Assembly (NCBI GenBank): GCA_019973155.2
Contig: BPQB01000003.1
Coordinates: 496,001 to 560,000 of the forward strand
DNA from: Phanerochaete sordida
Lineage: Eukaryota > Basidiomycota > Agaricomycetes > Polyporales > Phanerochaetaceae
DNA length: 64,000 nucleotides
Direction: 5' to 3'
How positions within the stretch are numbered: position 1 is the stretch's first letter; each line of letters opens with the position of its first letter. Position numbers and translations under genes: made by a program. Of the stretch, positions 35,580 through 47,136 are shown piece after piece. The notes beneath the pieces are model-generated. The model ran no database searches. It worked only from the letters and a program-made list of their open reading frames with translations, and was not told where the DNA came from.

Positions 35580-36028
35580 GAGATGCCCCGGAAATAGGTA
35601 TCGATCCTCAACGCCCCGTGTGACCATGAATGCCCCGCCACAGTCCCCGGTGTCCCGCCGCTGTGCCCTGAAGTCCCCGCCACTAGTGAGGATAGAACTC
35701 GGGAGTCGGCCGCGAGCCAGCTGCACAATGCCGCGCCCTCGATGTGTCTGTGCAAGTGAATCACTCACGAAGGCAAGCGGATCCGCCTGCGGCGAGGAAT
35801 GCAAGGAAGGCGCGGATGGCGGCGAGTCCGTGGCGCGGGGACACAGCGTGTGCGCCGTCAGGATAAAGAGCCCGTCGCAGGGAGCAATACCGTTGGCAAT
35901 GTACGCGTGAGATGTCCCGGTGTCCATCATCAGCGCCCCGGGTGACCCTCAGGGATGCCCCGCGACTGAATCTCCCGCCACAGTGCTCTGGAGTCCCCGG
36001 TGCCCTGCCGCAGGGCCTTGAAGCTTGA
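35580..36028. repeat. Direct repeat, two ~110-bp GC-rich units about 329 bp apart
   Basis: The unit from 35,580 (GAGATGCCCCGG, then CAACGCCCCGTGTGACC, AGTCCCCGGTGTCCC) recurs from 35,909 (GAGATGTCCCGG, CAGCGCCCCGGGTGACC, AGTCCCCGGTGCCCT) with small insertions. Each unit is itself built from short CCCCG-rich sub-repeats. No coding role is apparent; the frames reading through them on the minus strand are low-complexity. Confidence 0.65.
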
Positions 36029-36186
36029 AGGCCCCAGTGCCCACCACTGGGTCTGCATCTGTGCCTTGTGACGATGTGAGCGTCGGCACCTGCGTGCAGA
36101 TCCATGGCGTCCCTCTGCCTTATATGCGCGCAGGCTGTGAAAAAATCCACCATGTCTGACAAAATCGCCCAACAAATACATGTACT

Positions 36187-36273
36187 CACGATAATGTCTC
36201 GTACTCGAGAACTCGGATGGTTTCTGGATGCGCGTTGTACACAGCGCCTCCTAACCACCTGAGCTATCGTTCC
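36187..36273 (-). ncRNA. tRNA-like sequence, probably a pseudo-tRNA or tRNA-derived element
   Basis: Read on the minus strand it opens GGAACGATAGCTCAGG and TGGTTAGGAGGCG, a convincing acceptor strand plus A box. About 80 bases on, TATCGT can pair with ACGATA of the 5' end. However, no proper T arm or B box (GGTTCGAnnCC) is present and the anticodon arm cannot be closed normally. I therefore read it as a decayed tRNA or the head of a SINE-like element, not a working tRNA. Confidence 0.3.
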
Positions 36274-36912
36274 TTGTGAAGTACAATAGCGTCAGTGTCT
36301 AATGTATGTTGAGACTGTTACACTGGTGGTGTCCCCAACGACAACTTGAAGTGGTCGCGACAGATGAGGCGGGTTGTCCGAGTTTTGTCCTGAGAGCCGC
36401 TGCGGTGTTAGGCACATGCGATTGGGGTGCAGCGTTGTGCACGCGTGCGATGGCCGAGACAGCAAGACCGGGGCGGGGGAAAGCACGCTTGCCGTCGCGG
36501 CGCGTGAGACAGCAAGGTCATGACGCGTCGGGCCGTCGGCAGTGTTGCCGACCTCCGGCGCGTTCAGAGCGGATCAGCGCTGCACGTCACGTGCACGCGA
36601 TCCGGTCGCTTTGTGGCGCCCCTTTTGGCGAATGGTACGCGACGTTTTGAGCGGTGTCGCCCTCTGAGCTTCCTCGAGGCGTGCGTCGGCGTCTCTCGCT
36701 GCGAGATGTCCGTGGTGACAGACGGGCCGTCGCTGGCAGGGCGTGGCGGGGGCCTGACCCCGCGGGGCACGACTTTCCGGCATCGCTTCCGGCCGATTAG
36801 TCAGCACTAACTTTCTCCTTGACTCTGGCGGGACCGCAGGACTCATTCATCGTCCTCTCACCTGCGGGTCCGCGTCCTCGCCGTTCCCACTCGTACAAAA
36901 CTACCGCACACC
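36274..36912. promoter_or_regulatory. Upstream region of the RBR ligase gene
   Basis: No believable coding frame. A 12-bp motif GAGACAGCAAGR occurs twice, near 36,457 and 36,507. No TATA box was seen close to the start at 36,913. Confidence 0.35.
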
Positions 36913-38645
36913 ATGCCAGCGACTGTAGACTACAACGCCGAGGACATCGCGACGTGCAGGACCTTACAGATGGAGGAGTGGGAGGTGCTCCAGGTGCGTG
37001 TCACCGTCTTGGCCGCCGCAGCACCATGATTGACTTTCTCTCACGACTTATAGTCAATATACCCTGACTACCTGTCTGGAGACTCCGCAAACGGCGTTAT
37101 CAAACTCGAAGTCCCCGTCGAGCTGTCAGAACCGAGGTTCGTCGTGCCGCTCGAGGAGGACAATCCCGCGACTGAAGGCTCGCAACACCTCCCACCTACC
37201 CCAGTACCTGGCACCTCGAACCCCGCTCATGATACCTCGACCATCGCACTCTCTGCCCTCCCGCCGTTGCTGCTAGAGATCCTGCTCCCGCCCGCCTACC
37301 CTTCATACTGCCCTCCGGAGATCATCTCGATACACGCTACTCATGGGTGGCTATCCCGCAAAGTCGCGCTGCTCAGAAAGCACTTGATGGCCATGTGGCA
37401 GCCTGGTGATGGCGTCTTGTACAGCTGGATCGAGTGTGTACGGAGCGGGGAGTTCCTGGAGTCGCTGCATCTATTGGAGTCCGTGGATGGCAGGGATATC
37501 GTTAGGTGAGCACGTTTACATTCGTGTAAGTCTAACCAATATGCTGATAATGTATAGGATACCACACCCTGCGCTCCATCTACTTGCGCCATTACTCGTG
37601 GAATACGAAACGTCGACGCAGCAAGCCCGCTTCTCGCAAACCTCGTATAACTGCGAGATCTGCCTAACGTCGATCAAGGGCGCGCGCTGCGTCTCGCTCT
37701 CATGCACGCACGTTTTCTGCCGGCCATGCCTGGAGGACTTCTGGCAGCTGTGCATCAAGGAGGGCGACGTGGGCCGGGTGGGCTGCCCGGAGCCCGGCTG
37801 CGTTAAGGAGGGGCGAGAAGCAACCGAGGAAGAGGTCCGGAGGGTCGTCTCGGAAGAAGAGGTGCAGCGGTGGAAGTGGCTCCGGCGGAAGAGGATCACA
37901 GATCGAGGTAAATCGTCCGCAGGCACCCCCGCGCCCGCCGTTGACTCACCTCCCCACCCACAGATCCTTCCGTAATCCACTGTCCCATGTCTTTCTGCCA
38001 GGCTCCCGTCCCGAAACCGCCGAACGTCGATGAGGGCTCGGGATGGGAACGCCTTCGGACATGTCCCGACTGCGGGTATTCGTTCTGTGCCTATTGCAGG
38101 CGTACATGGTATGTGCGCCACATCGTCACAGCGCGGCACCGGTAGAGGCTCACAGCTCTCCATCAGGCACGGTCCAATCAGCGACTGCCCATTATCGTCC
38201 ACAGAATCATTCGTTCTAGAGTACATCGCACTACCGGAAGGCAGTCCCGCACGCGAGCAAATCGAGCGACGTTACGGCAGAGCGAACATCACCCGGTTAG
38301 TCGCCAAGTACAACGAAGACCAGGCGAACAAGCAGTGGCTTCAGGAGTCGACGATGGGCTGCCCAAGCTGCCGTGTGAAGGTCGAGAAGTCCGTGGGCTG
38401 CAACCACGTAAGGGCTGATGCTATTCGTGACGTCGCTTCATTTCACTGACCCATGGCTGTGCCCGCAGATGACCTGCGCAAGATGTGGCCAACACTTCTG
38501 CTACCGGTGTGGCGACAAGATCTCTGCGAGCAATCCGTACCAGCACTTCTCGGTGCCTGGCATGCCGTGCTTCTCGAAGCTCTTCGACTACCAGAGCGTG
38601 GACGACGACGAGTGGCAGCCAATCGAGGGCTTCGAGGCCCTCTGA
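36913..38645 (+). CDS. RWD-RBR E3 ubiquitin ligase (RNF14/Itt1-like)
   Basis: RING-between-RING ligase that passes ubiquitin through a catalytic Cys; RNF14 and yeast Itt1 are linked to translation and stalled-ribosome quality control. N-terminal RWD domain: EEWEVLQ joined to SIYPDYLSGDS, LPPLLLEILLPPAYPSYCPP. RING1: NCEICLTSIKGARCVSLSC, THVFCRPCLEDFW. IBR: HCPMSFCQAPVP, TCPDCGYSFCAYCRRTWHG. RING2: MGCPSCRVKVEKSVGCNH joined to MTCARCGQHFCYRCGD, in which the Cys of HMTC is the expected thioester Cys. All metal ligands appear present. Stops at GFEAL, 38,645. Start MPATVDYNAEDIATC. Five or so short introns; about 480 residues, normal for the family. Confidence 0.88.
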
Positions 38646-39756
38646 GCCCCGGTGTCGGTCTCAGCGGCGGACGGATGCGCGTGAAAAGGGCTCCTATCCC
38701 GACGAGACACTTGTACCTAGGCTAAGGGCGCAGAGCAAACGCGGCCGATATACGGAGAGAAGATGCATCGGGAACGTTGTAGATATGGCGTGGATAATAT
38801 GACAGGGGTCATGACGCGTCTTTGAATCTAGTCCACGACTACGGCGACTGCATCTGCTCAACCTACAGAACTTGGTGTAGAAGACAAGCAGAGAGGTTAC
38901 TTCCGCGCGTCCTTCCTGTGCAGTCGATCGCCAAAGAGGCAAAATACAGCGCAGGGAGGAGATGCCTCCGTCTACGATCTCCAGGCCGCCCGCGGTGCCG
39001 GGGCTGGTATGAGGCCAGAGCGGTCATCTGATAAAACGGTGGGGGCGGCCTGCGGTCGGGAGGCCTAGGCCGAAGGGTAATGTCACCCGTCACGGTGGAG
39101 TATAGGGACGCAGAGACATGGCGATGCGCAAATATCTCGCTCGCGGGCTCTGAAAACGCGTTCGCAGGGCGCAGGGCGACGTTTCATGCCGCGACTCGCA
39201 GCCCAATGGGTCATTTGACGGCTCCTTGTGTGCTCTCGCGGGCCTTCTGAGTGAGCACTGCTGTGACTGGGCGGGAGGGTCTCCTGAGGACGAGGCGGGG
39301 GCGGCTGCGCTGCCTCGTTCTATGCCCGCGCGAGGCCTGTGCGCGGCGGGCTTCCGCGGGCGTGCAGCGGAGGCCGTGGCTCGGCGCCGTGTTATTTTTT
39401 CCCTATTTTCTCCGCTGGGGATTACGTCTGCGCGACGATAGTCTGGTCGTGTCTGGCGGGAAAGGAGTGGATTGGCCGAAAGCGGAAGTAGACGCCGGTG
39501 TGAAGTCTTCAAACCCGTCGGGCTCATCTCGCACGTCGACCTCCTATAAAGTATTCCTGGGCCCCGCACCTCTCTCCTTGTTTCTTTTCGACCAGCCTCA
39601 TTTTCGTAGCATTTCTGGGGCTGCGCGGGAACCATCCGATACCACTTTGTCCATACCCTCATCTTACCCCCATACCCTCACTCACTGTTTCCCTAACCAT
39701 CCCCCGCACGCCACGCTTCTGTACATTTCTCAGCCATCTATCCTCGCCGACGGACA
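38646..39756. other. Intergenic, 1.1 kb, promoter of the KH-domain gene
   Basis: Nothing coding is convincing. It includes the 3' end of the ligase gene and, from about 39.5 kb, a pyrimidine-rich leader that begins downstream of a TATA box. Confidence 0.5.
39545..39551 (+). promoter_or_regulatory. TATA box of the KH-domain gene
   Basis: TATAAAG lies 206 bp before the start codon at 39,757 and is followed by a C/T-rich leader typical of fungal transcription start regions. Confidence 0.45.
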
Positions 39757-42700
39757 ATGGAAATCTACACGACATCTTTTACTTATCCTCGTCGCTCACG
39801 GCTCACTCATTCGCCCGCGTCTTCACTCGATTTCTCTACCGACCTACGGCCTCAGCCCGATTCTTATTCCCAGCTTCACCAGCAACATGTTAACAGTACT
39901 CTCCAAGACCCCCAGGGGACTGCGTCCCCCTCAGACTACGACGCCGTCCAAAAGGTCGCGATGATGGCCATGGCGGTCTACAACGTCCAAGTCACCTTCG
40001 CGGCTGCTGACCAAGGCCGGGCCTGGAACTTTCAAATTTCCGGAGTCTACCAGCAGGTCATGCTTGCGAGAGGGATGGTCATGAAGGAGTGTCCCGTGCA
40101 GGTGAGCAGCCCGTGGCGCCGTGCCCGCCGTGTTTTCTGACCCTCGCCCCGCGACGCCCGCCGCCAGAACCGCGCCGTAATTAAGGTCGCCCGCTCCGAC
40201 ATCCTCGACCTGCCGTCCTCCAAGCCCAGCCTCAAGCTCGAGGTGCGGCGGCGGCTCGACGAGATTGCGTCCCAGACGTTCGCCCACATCGCCGTCGTCA
40301 ATAGTACGGTCGCCTTGTCGACCCGCTCGCTGCCGGACGGCGTCAGCAGCACCGCCGGCTGGTCTGGGCTCGAGACGGAGCGGGTCTGCGAGCTCGTGGT
40401 CACCGGGCACGGCGACTCTGTGGAGCTCGCCCGCGTCCGCCTGCTGGTCATGCTCGACGAGCTGGTGCGTCCCGAGTTCTGCCCCGCACACCGCACCTCG
40501 CGCTGACGCCTGTTCCAGAGCGGTCTGCACGCGGATTCGTGCGAGATTGACCAAAAGCTGCATGCCATCGTCGCTGGGAGGAAGCGCAGCGTGCTCCAGT
40601 CCATCATGGAGGAGACGGCCACCAACATCTACGTGCCCTCCCCCCTCCAGGGGCTAGTCGGTCCCGAGTTCGGGCAGGTCTCTGGCACGAACACCACTGG
40701 CGCGCCGAACAAGCTCAACCCGAACGTCATCTGGATCACGGGCGAATTTTTCGGCGTGCAGCGGGCTCGTGACATGCTCTTCCAGTTCTCTATGAACAAG
40801 GTATTTCCTTTCCATACTTCTAACTGTCACATCCTAAACGATTCTCATCTAGAGCAAGCAAGTCATCTCCAGAGATACCGCTATCTTGCCCCGCAAGCTC
40901 GACTGGATGGTTACGGAACGCGCTGAGGACCTCAAAGCGCTGATGCACGACAACGCGACATTCATCCAGTTCCCTCCCATTGGCAGCTCGACGAGCATGA
41001 TCACCATCTTTGGCGATCACCGTGTCAACATCCACCGAACTATCCGCGCGATCATGCAGCTTGTAAGTCTTGGCCAGCCCCTATAGCAGGGAATCGTAGC
41101 TCATGTTGTCGCATAGGCTTGTCAGTTTTACGTCGCGTCTCTGTGGCTGCTGCCGGCGCAGTTCAATGTTCTCCTCCCCTCGGCGACCCTCAACCCTACC
41201 CAAGTATCGACGATCCTTAAGCAGGTCTCGTACACCAGTGGGGCAGAGGTCGTCTTCAAGGGCATGAGCTTCGAGATGCATGGCCTCGAGCAAGAAGTCC
41301 GCACGGCAGTCTCCATGCTTCTTGAACTTGACATCGTTAAGGTTAGTAGGGCATTTTTGATTTGCATTCTCGGTCTCACGTTGCCTTTCAGAGCTTCCAC
41401 CATGAGATACGGTTCCAGATTGAGCTCGCGAACGAGCACAGGGAGTTCATCTCGGGCAAGAAGAACGGCAAGATCAACAAGATCATGCAGACGACGAACG
41501 TCAAGATCAAGTTCGAGACGTTCAACGAGCACAACTTCCTCATCGACATTGCCGGCAACGACGGGTCGGTCCTGCAAGGCCTCACCCTTCTTCAGGAGGA
41601 GCTTCCCGCGGAGATCTCATTCCACGTTCCAGAGTCGTACCACAAGCGCATCATCGGCGTCGGCGGCCGCAGCATTCAACGCATCATGAAAAAATACGGT
41701 GTCTACGTCAAATTCTCCAACGCCGAAGAGTTTGCAGCCATGGGCGGCTACAACGACAACGAAGACAACGTCGTCGCCCGGACGCCTGCGAAGAACGCCA
41801 TGAACTTGGATAACCTAAAACAGTCCGTGATGGAGCTAGTTAACCCGAAAGTGAGTGCCTCTTGATATGCTGCTGCGAAACGTCTTGCTGACTCCCGCAG
41901 GATAAGGACTACATTAATGAGACTGTGTCGATCCCGCGCAAGCACCATCGTACCCTCCTCGGCGAGAAGAGCATCTTCATCCACGACATCGAGGCGAAGA
42001 CCAACTCGAAGGTCCGGTTCCCCGACAAGGAGACCGCCTCCGACATCGTCACGATCTTCGGACCCGAGAGTCAAGTCCAGATTGCCGCGACCATGCTGCT
42101 TGTAAGTTCTACCGACGATTCCTGCGTTTCTCGAGACTAATGTAAATCAGGATCATGTTCCTTTCGAAGCCGAGATGTCCGTACCCCCGAATCCCGAGCT
42201 CGCCCGAGTCGTCGGGACTCCCGAGTTTGCATCCTTCGCCGAGAAGATCAAGCGCGACTTCCAGGTCGTCATCTCTCCCAACATCAAGGCAACACCTCCG
42301 AGCCCGGGTCACTCGCCGGAACCGCCTGTAGAGTGTTCGTTCAAGTTCAGGTGTCAGCGGAGCAACAGCGACTTCCTGGTCACTGCCCGCGAGGTCTTGG
42401 AGCAGTTCTTGGTCGCCCACAACATTCCCGTGTACCCGTCCATCGCGCCTCGCACGCACAAGCGTGGCGACTCGTTCGCAGATGCCTTCCCGCACTTCGA
42501 TAGCAAGGTTCTGCCTACGGCACGGACGCGCCACCAGAGTACGTATTCTTAGCGGTGCGAGAAGAACGGATGCTCACGCTGTCATACAGACTCTGCCGAC
42601 CTTGGTAGACCCTCGGAGTCGATGATCGACCGTCGGCTGCGGCTGGCGAGCTCGTCTCCCGACGTCAAGGCACTCTTCAACGGGTCGCCTTCCTACATCT

Positions 42701-43234
42701 ACCACGTCGAAGAGGAGGACGACTACGACCAGCCGAACTATGTCCCAGGACCCGCGAACGACTACTGGTCGATGTCAAATCCCATGGTACGTAGCGCTGG
42801 CGTATATCGTACCGGCGCCGTCTGATCAACGTGTGACACAGGGTTCCGGTCTATCCAACCGTGCACGTCAAGCTGACGACGCGATGAAACGCGGCTCCGA
42901 CTCGCTTCTTGAGGCTAAGCTCAAGGATCAATACTCGAAGCCGCGCTCTCTCACCAACCGCGCGCAGTCCCTCGACCTCACCATGTCGCTCACTCGGATC
43001 AGCGAGGGGCCCTCGCGGCTTTCTCGCCCCGAATCTCCCGAGAACTCCCTCCTCGAGACCGGCGGGTCGAGCCCTACGTCGGTGACGGCGCCTTCGTTCC
43101 CAAGCGTGTACGCCTCCCCGATCGGGACGCGGTCGCAGCCCGGCTCTGCGCACAACACCATCGGGCGCTCCGGGTTCATGGGCGACGAGGACGTCGACGA
43201 AGTCTCCCGTGTTATCTCCAACCTCGGGCTGTAA
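39757..43234 (+). CDS. Multi-KH RNA-binding protein, Bicaudal-C/Mug60-like
   Basis: Predicted cytoplasmic mRNA-binding regulator. N-terminus MEIYTTSFTYPRRSRLTHSP with a Ser/Gln-rich leader. Several KH-like units follow: one with IVAGRKRSVLQSIMEET; one at about 41.4 kb with GKKNGKINKIMQTTN; a canonical one with HKRIIGVGGRSIQRIMKK (GVGG loop) at about 41.65 kb; and one with HRTLLGEKSIFIHDIEAK at about 41.95 kb. The order and the KKNGKINKIM signature match fungal BicC-like KH proteins. The C-terminus is a Ser/Pro/Arg-rich tail ending EVSRVISNLGL at 43,234. About 11 introns; roughly 930 residues. mRNA targets cannot be inferred. Confidence 0.82.
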
Positions 43235-43728
43235 AGTATCTTGCAAATTACCACGACGGAAGGGCGATGCAGGGCCGCAATCCTTCTTGAATAGCAGTCG
43301 CCGCTGGAGCGGGCGGTATCAAGCACAAGTTTTTCGTTGTCAACTATCACAAGTTCTTCTGTGTTCGCTGTAAATCCTATTCGTGGGACCGTGTAATGGG
43401 TGTATCCACTAACGCTCTCCTTTGCTTACCTCCGCCTTCTTCCTAGCATAGCAATTTGTTCCAGACACCTCGCAGTCATTCTATCGCATCATTCTGCTTG
43501 TCTCTCTACGCTGCTCGAACAACGCAAGCTACTTAGACCTCCCTTGTACCATATCAGTCTACATAGAGCCAAAAGTCATTTCCCTCCGTGGGCTGGTCAG
43601 AATGAATTATTTCCACTCTCATCTCCGGTTGGCTGCCCGTGTGCAAATGCGCCATTCTAGACAGTCCGGTGGTATATGTTGCTAGAGTATTACAATGTTG
43701 CGACAATATGTGTTTACGCTTCCAGCTT

Positions 43729-45338
43729 TCAGAATTGGATCCATGGCACCTCCGCGAGAACAAAGTCGAAGAACTCCTGCTCCAGGAGCGACTGGTACTC
43801 GCCAGCGACCTCCTCGTTGGTCGGTTGTGGCTTTCCCTTGGCTCCCGTGTTGCTGCGCCGCCCAAGATAGGCGAATTGTGTTTGCAGGGTCGCCAACGCC
43901 CGCTTGGTCGCCTTAGGTTCCGGCTGAACGTGTACGGTCAGCGTTACGTATTGAATTAAGGCTGCGGTGACCTCACCTTCACAACGACACCGCTGTAGTT
44001 CGCGGGAAGGCCGTATCGGAGTACGCTCTCGACGAAGAGATGGAGGACCTTCAGGTGAACGAGAATCTGGAACGACTCCGAGAAATTGGTACGCGAAATC
44101 TGCAATAGCTCGGTCTGGAAGGCAACACGTCAGGCGATCCAGGGAAACGGGCGAGACAAGTAAGTTTACCCAAAGCTCCTTCTCCGTGGTGTCCGCAGCA
44201 GCGAGTTCTTCCCTCTGTTTCTCGAGCAGATCCTCCGAGAAGACGAAGTCCCGGACGATGAACCTGACACATGGTCAAGGAATTGAATAGTGCGATGATG
44301 AGATGCTCACTTGTTCTCTCGGCACTTCTGGATGAATTCGTCGTGTACGCGCTTGAAGATCACGACTCCGAACAGAGTGTACTCATCGTCAGCAGCGATC
44401 TTCCTGGTGCCAGATGACGTGTTAGTCACATTCGCCTTACATGTAGACATTGAGACTCACTGCGACGAGCGAGGAACGATGAAGTTGGTCAGGCGTTCAT
44501 ACTTTGTGTTCCAGTCCTTGACAAGAAGGCTAGGCAGGAGGTCAGCAGCTGGCGCCATGCAGTGAGACGCGTGTGCTCACTTTGGGACCGCCACCAGGAT
44601 GGTCTCCATATATTCGGACTCCTCGATGAACTGCTCCTTCTGAACGATGTCTGCGAGCGACTTGACCGAGAGGTTTCCTCTGTCCAGAATCACTCGTCAG
44701 GGCACGGCCGCTTCTACGGCACGGAGATCACTTCACGTCTTCTTGCGCTGCATCTGCTGCAGCGAGCCCTTGGCCAGGTTGTAGCTTTGCAACTTCGCCT
44801 TCATGACGTTGTCGATCGAAGTCATCTCCTACGTTATGCCTGTTAATCAGGGGTGGATCTTGTCATCGGCGCGCAAGCACGTACCTTCATGAGGACGTCA
44901 AGCATCTCCCGCAGCGACTTCTGCGTGCCGTAACGGCCTTCGTTCCACCTCCAGTCATTGAGGAGGTAGTTGTCAACTGGCTTCTCGTTTACAAGGACGT
45001 GCTGGGCGAGCTTCGCGGGGTCGTTGTTCAAAAGGTTGCGCAGCGTGTCAACTGTCTTAGCTACTGTCGCAGTGAATGATGCGTCTTGCTTGGGCAGGTC
45101 CTCCGAAAGCGCGACCAATGAATCCAGAGTTCCTGTCTTGAAACCAGAGAGATTGAGTCTCGCAGTAATAAGCCAGGTGTGAGATGCTTATGACCTTGAA
45201 TGAAGGTATCGGCAGCGGTGCCAAGTCTGCGCTCGGCCTGGACGATGTGCCGAGCTTTGAGGACAGCTCCTGGAGGATGCCCTCTGCATCCCCGTCTAGG
45301 GGGATGGCGACAAGCCAGGTGCTCTGATCAGAGGGCAT
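43729..45338 (-). CDS. VMA5: V-type proton ATPase subunit C
   Basis: Subunit C of the peripheral V1 sector; joins V1 to V0 and governs reversible assembly of the vacuolar proton pump. Starts MPSDQSTWLVAIPLDGDAEG at 45,338. Conserved blocks: LPKQDASFTATVAKTVDTLR, LLNNDPAKLAQHVLVNEK, LNDWRWNEGRYGTQKSLREM, MTSIDNVMKAKLQSYNLAKG, KTGNLSVKSLADIV, EYMETILVAVPK, DWNTKYERLTNFIVPRSS, DDEYTLFGVVIFKRVHDEF, CRENKFIVRDFVFSEDLLEK. The end EEVAGEYQSLLEQEFFDF closes with PWIQF at 43,729. About eight introns leave some 390 residues, the family length. Its start faces the sulfurtransferase start across 172 bp. Confidence 0.92.
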
Positions 45339-45510
45339 GTTGTGCGAGAATCCGGGGAGAAGAGAGGTCTGTCAAGAAAGGGTCCCGTATGTCGCGGTTG
45401 ATGATGCCGCCCGCCCGCGAGGCCATGAAGTCACTCCGCGCCGGCGCCTACGCGTCTCATACGCCAAGCGCCCGTTGACGCCATGCGAACCGTACCTCCT
45501 TCAATCCACG
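45339..45510. promoter_or_regulatory. Shared divergent promoter, V-ATPase C / sulfurtransferase
   Basis: 172 bp separate two outward-facing start codons. No TATA box is evident on either side, in keeping with housekeeping expression. Confidence 0.6.
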
Positions 45511-46813
45511 ATGTTCGCTCTCGCAGCCAGGCGGACTGGATCCTTTCTGCCTCGCTTTCTCTCAGCTAGAGCCATGTCGAGCTTTGGCGACAACTGCCCG
45601 CTCGTGATCACGCCCAGGCAGCTCACTGACCTCGACCACAGCAAGCTCTCGATCCTCGACGCGAGCTGGCACATGCCCAACTCCCCGCGCAAGGCTCGCG
45701 AGGAGTTCCTCCAGAAGCACATCCAAGGTGCACAGTACCTCGACCTCGACGAGGTCGCTAGCGAGCATGAGCTTGGGCTCAAGCACATGATGCCGAGCCC
45801 CGAGAAGTTCGCTCAGGCGTGCGGTACGCACACTTCGACCAGATCCTAGTGCGGTCCCGTTCATGATATCTCGACCAGAGCAATTTGGCATTAGCCCGAC
45901 ATCTCATGTCATCCTGTATGTCAGAGCGCTCGCATGGCAGGAATAATTTGTTGAATAAACACGAACGCAGATACGACACCCACGGGGTCTTTTCCTCCCC
46001 TCGCGCCCTGTTCATGTTCCGTGCATTTGGACACAACAGGTCGAGCATCCTTGACGGAGGTCTCCCCAACTGGGAGGCTCACGGCTGTCCAGTAGAGTCT
46101 GGCGAGGCTCAACAGCGGGAGAAAGCATCCTATCCTGTCCCGCAGTTCGACCAGGACATTATCAGGAGTGAGCATTAGCTCCGCTCACTGCCACAACTTA
46201 CCTAACGTGCTGCTTGATAGGCTATGAGCAGATCCTTGGCAATGCAGACCGGGACCCGTCCAAGGATCCGGCGGCCGAGCTGGTCCTGGACGCCCGCCCT
46301 GCAGGACGGTAAGCCAAGTGCACCCTGCCGCAATGTCCACCTCTCACTGACTCCCCTCTCTGTGCCCACCGGTCACAGGTGGAGCGGGAAGGACCCTGAG
46401 CCGCGTCCAGGCCTGTCCTCGGGACACATCCCGCACTCAGTCTCGCTGCCGTTCTCCGCGTTCCTGATGAAGCGGACGTACACACACGCAGGCGACGCCG
46501 CGCCGGGCACGTACACGGAGCTCGCGTCGCCGAGCGCGCTGCACAGCACGCTCGAGGAGGCCCTCGGGAAAGAGACCGCCGACGAGGTGCGGGCGGGCAA
46601 GCGCAGGGTCGTCACCTCGTGTGGCAGCGGCATGACCGCTGCAGTCATCTGGCTCGGCCTGAAACAGATGGGCGTGGAGAAAATTAGCCTCTACGACGAG
46701 GTGAGTGGCGGCGTTCAGATCGGAGGCCCGTTGAACCCGAGTGCTAACTGTGCGCGCAGTCCTGGACTGGATACGCTGCCAGAGAGGGCAGCAAGATCGA
46801 GAAGAGCGAATGA
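45511..46813 (+). CDS. TUM1: 3-mercaptopyruvate/thiosulfate sulfurtransferase, mitochondrial-type
   Basis: Two-rhodanese-domain enzyme moving sulfane sulfur to thiols or cyanide; in yeast Tum1 supplies sulfur for tRNA thiolation. N-terminus MFALAARRTGSFLPRFLSAR is a good mitochondrial presequence. Domain 1: LSILDASWHMPNSPRKAREE, HIQGAQYLDLDEVA. After a 37-nt microexon (45,879-45,915, EQFGISPTSHVIL) comes YDTHGVFSSPRALFMFRAFG. Domain 2: ELVLDARPAGRWSGKDPEPR, SGHIPHSVSLPF and the active loop TSCGSGMTAAVIW, whose CGSGxTA matches mercaptopyruvate rather than pure thiosulfate enzymes. Ends AAREGSKIEKSE. About 330 residues, six or seven exons. Confidence 0.9.
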
Positions 46814-47136
46814 AATGTCTGCGAAGGATCTACTGCGTACTTGGATTTGGACTTTGCAAATGTACTTGTGTAGGATTGGCTGTGAACTATCGGAATGCTA
46901 CTATCTCGCCTGCGGTAACTGAGACACGCTGCAGGTTTTATCGGACACGTTGTATCAAGCGGTGAATTACATCGATGCCTAAGCTACATCATGTGTCGTA
47001 CAGTGCTATGCACGTATATCCATAAGTTACCGTCTATCCAAGTGAAGGCCATATTGCATGGGGGATCGGCTACAGTACAAATGAGTCCAACAGACACGTT
47101 CATTTATCCTCCTTTCAGTTTCGCGAACCCGGAATG
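46814..47136. other. Convergent 3' regions, no gene seen
   Basis: AT-richer than its surroundings and bounded by two stop codons facing each other; best read as the 3' untranslated regions of both genes. Confidence 0.5.
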
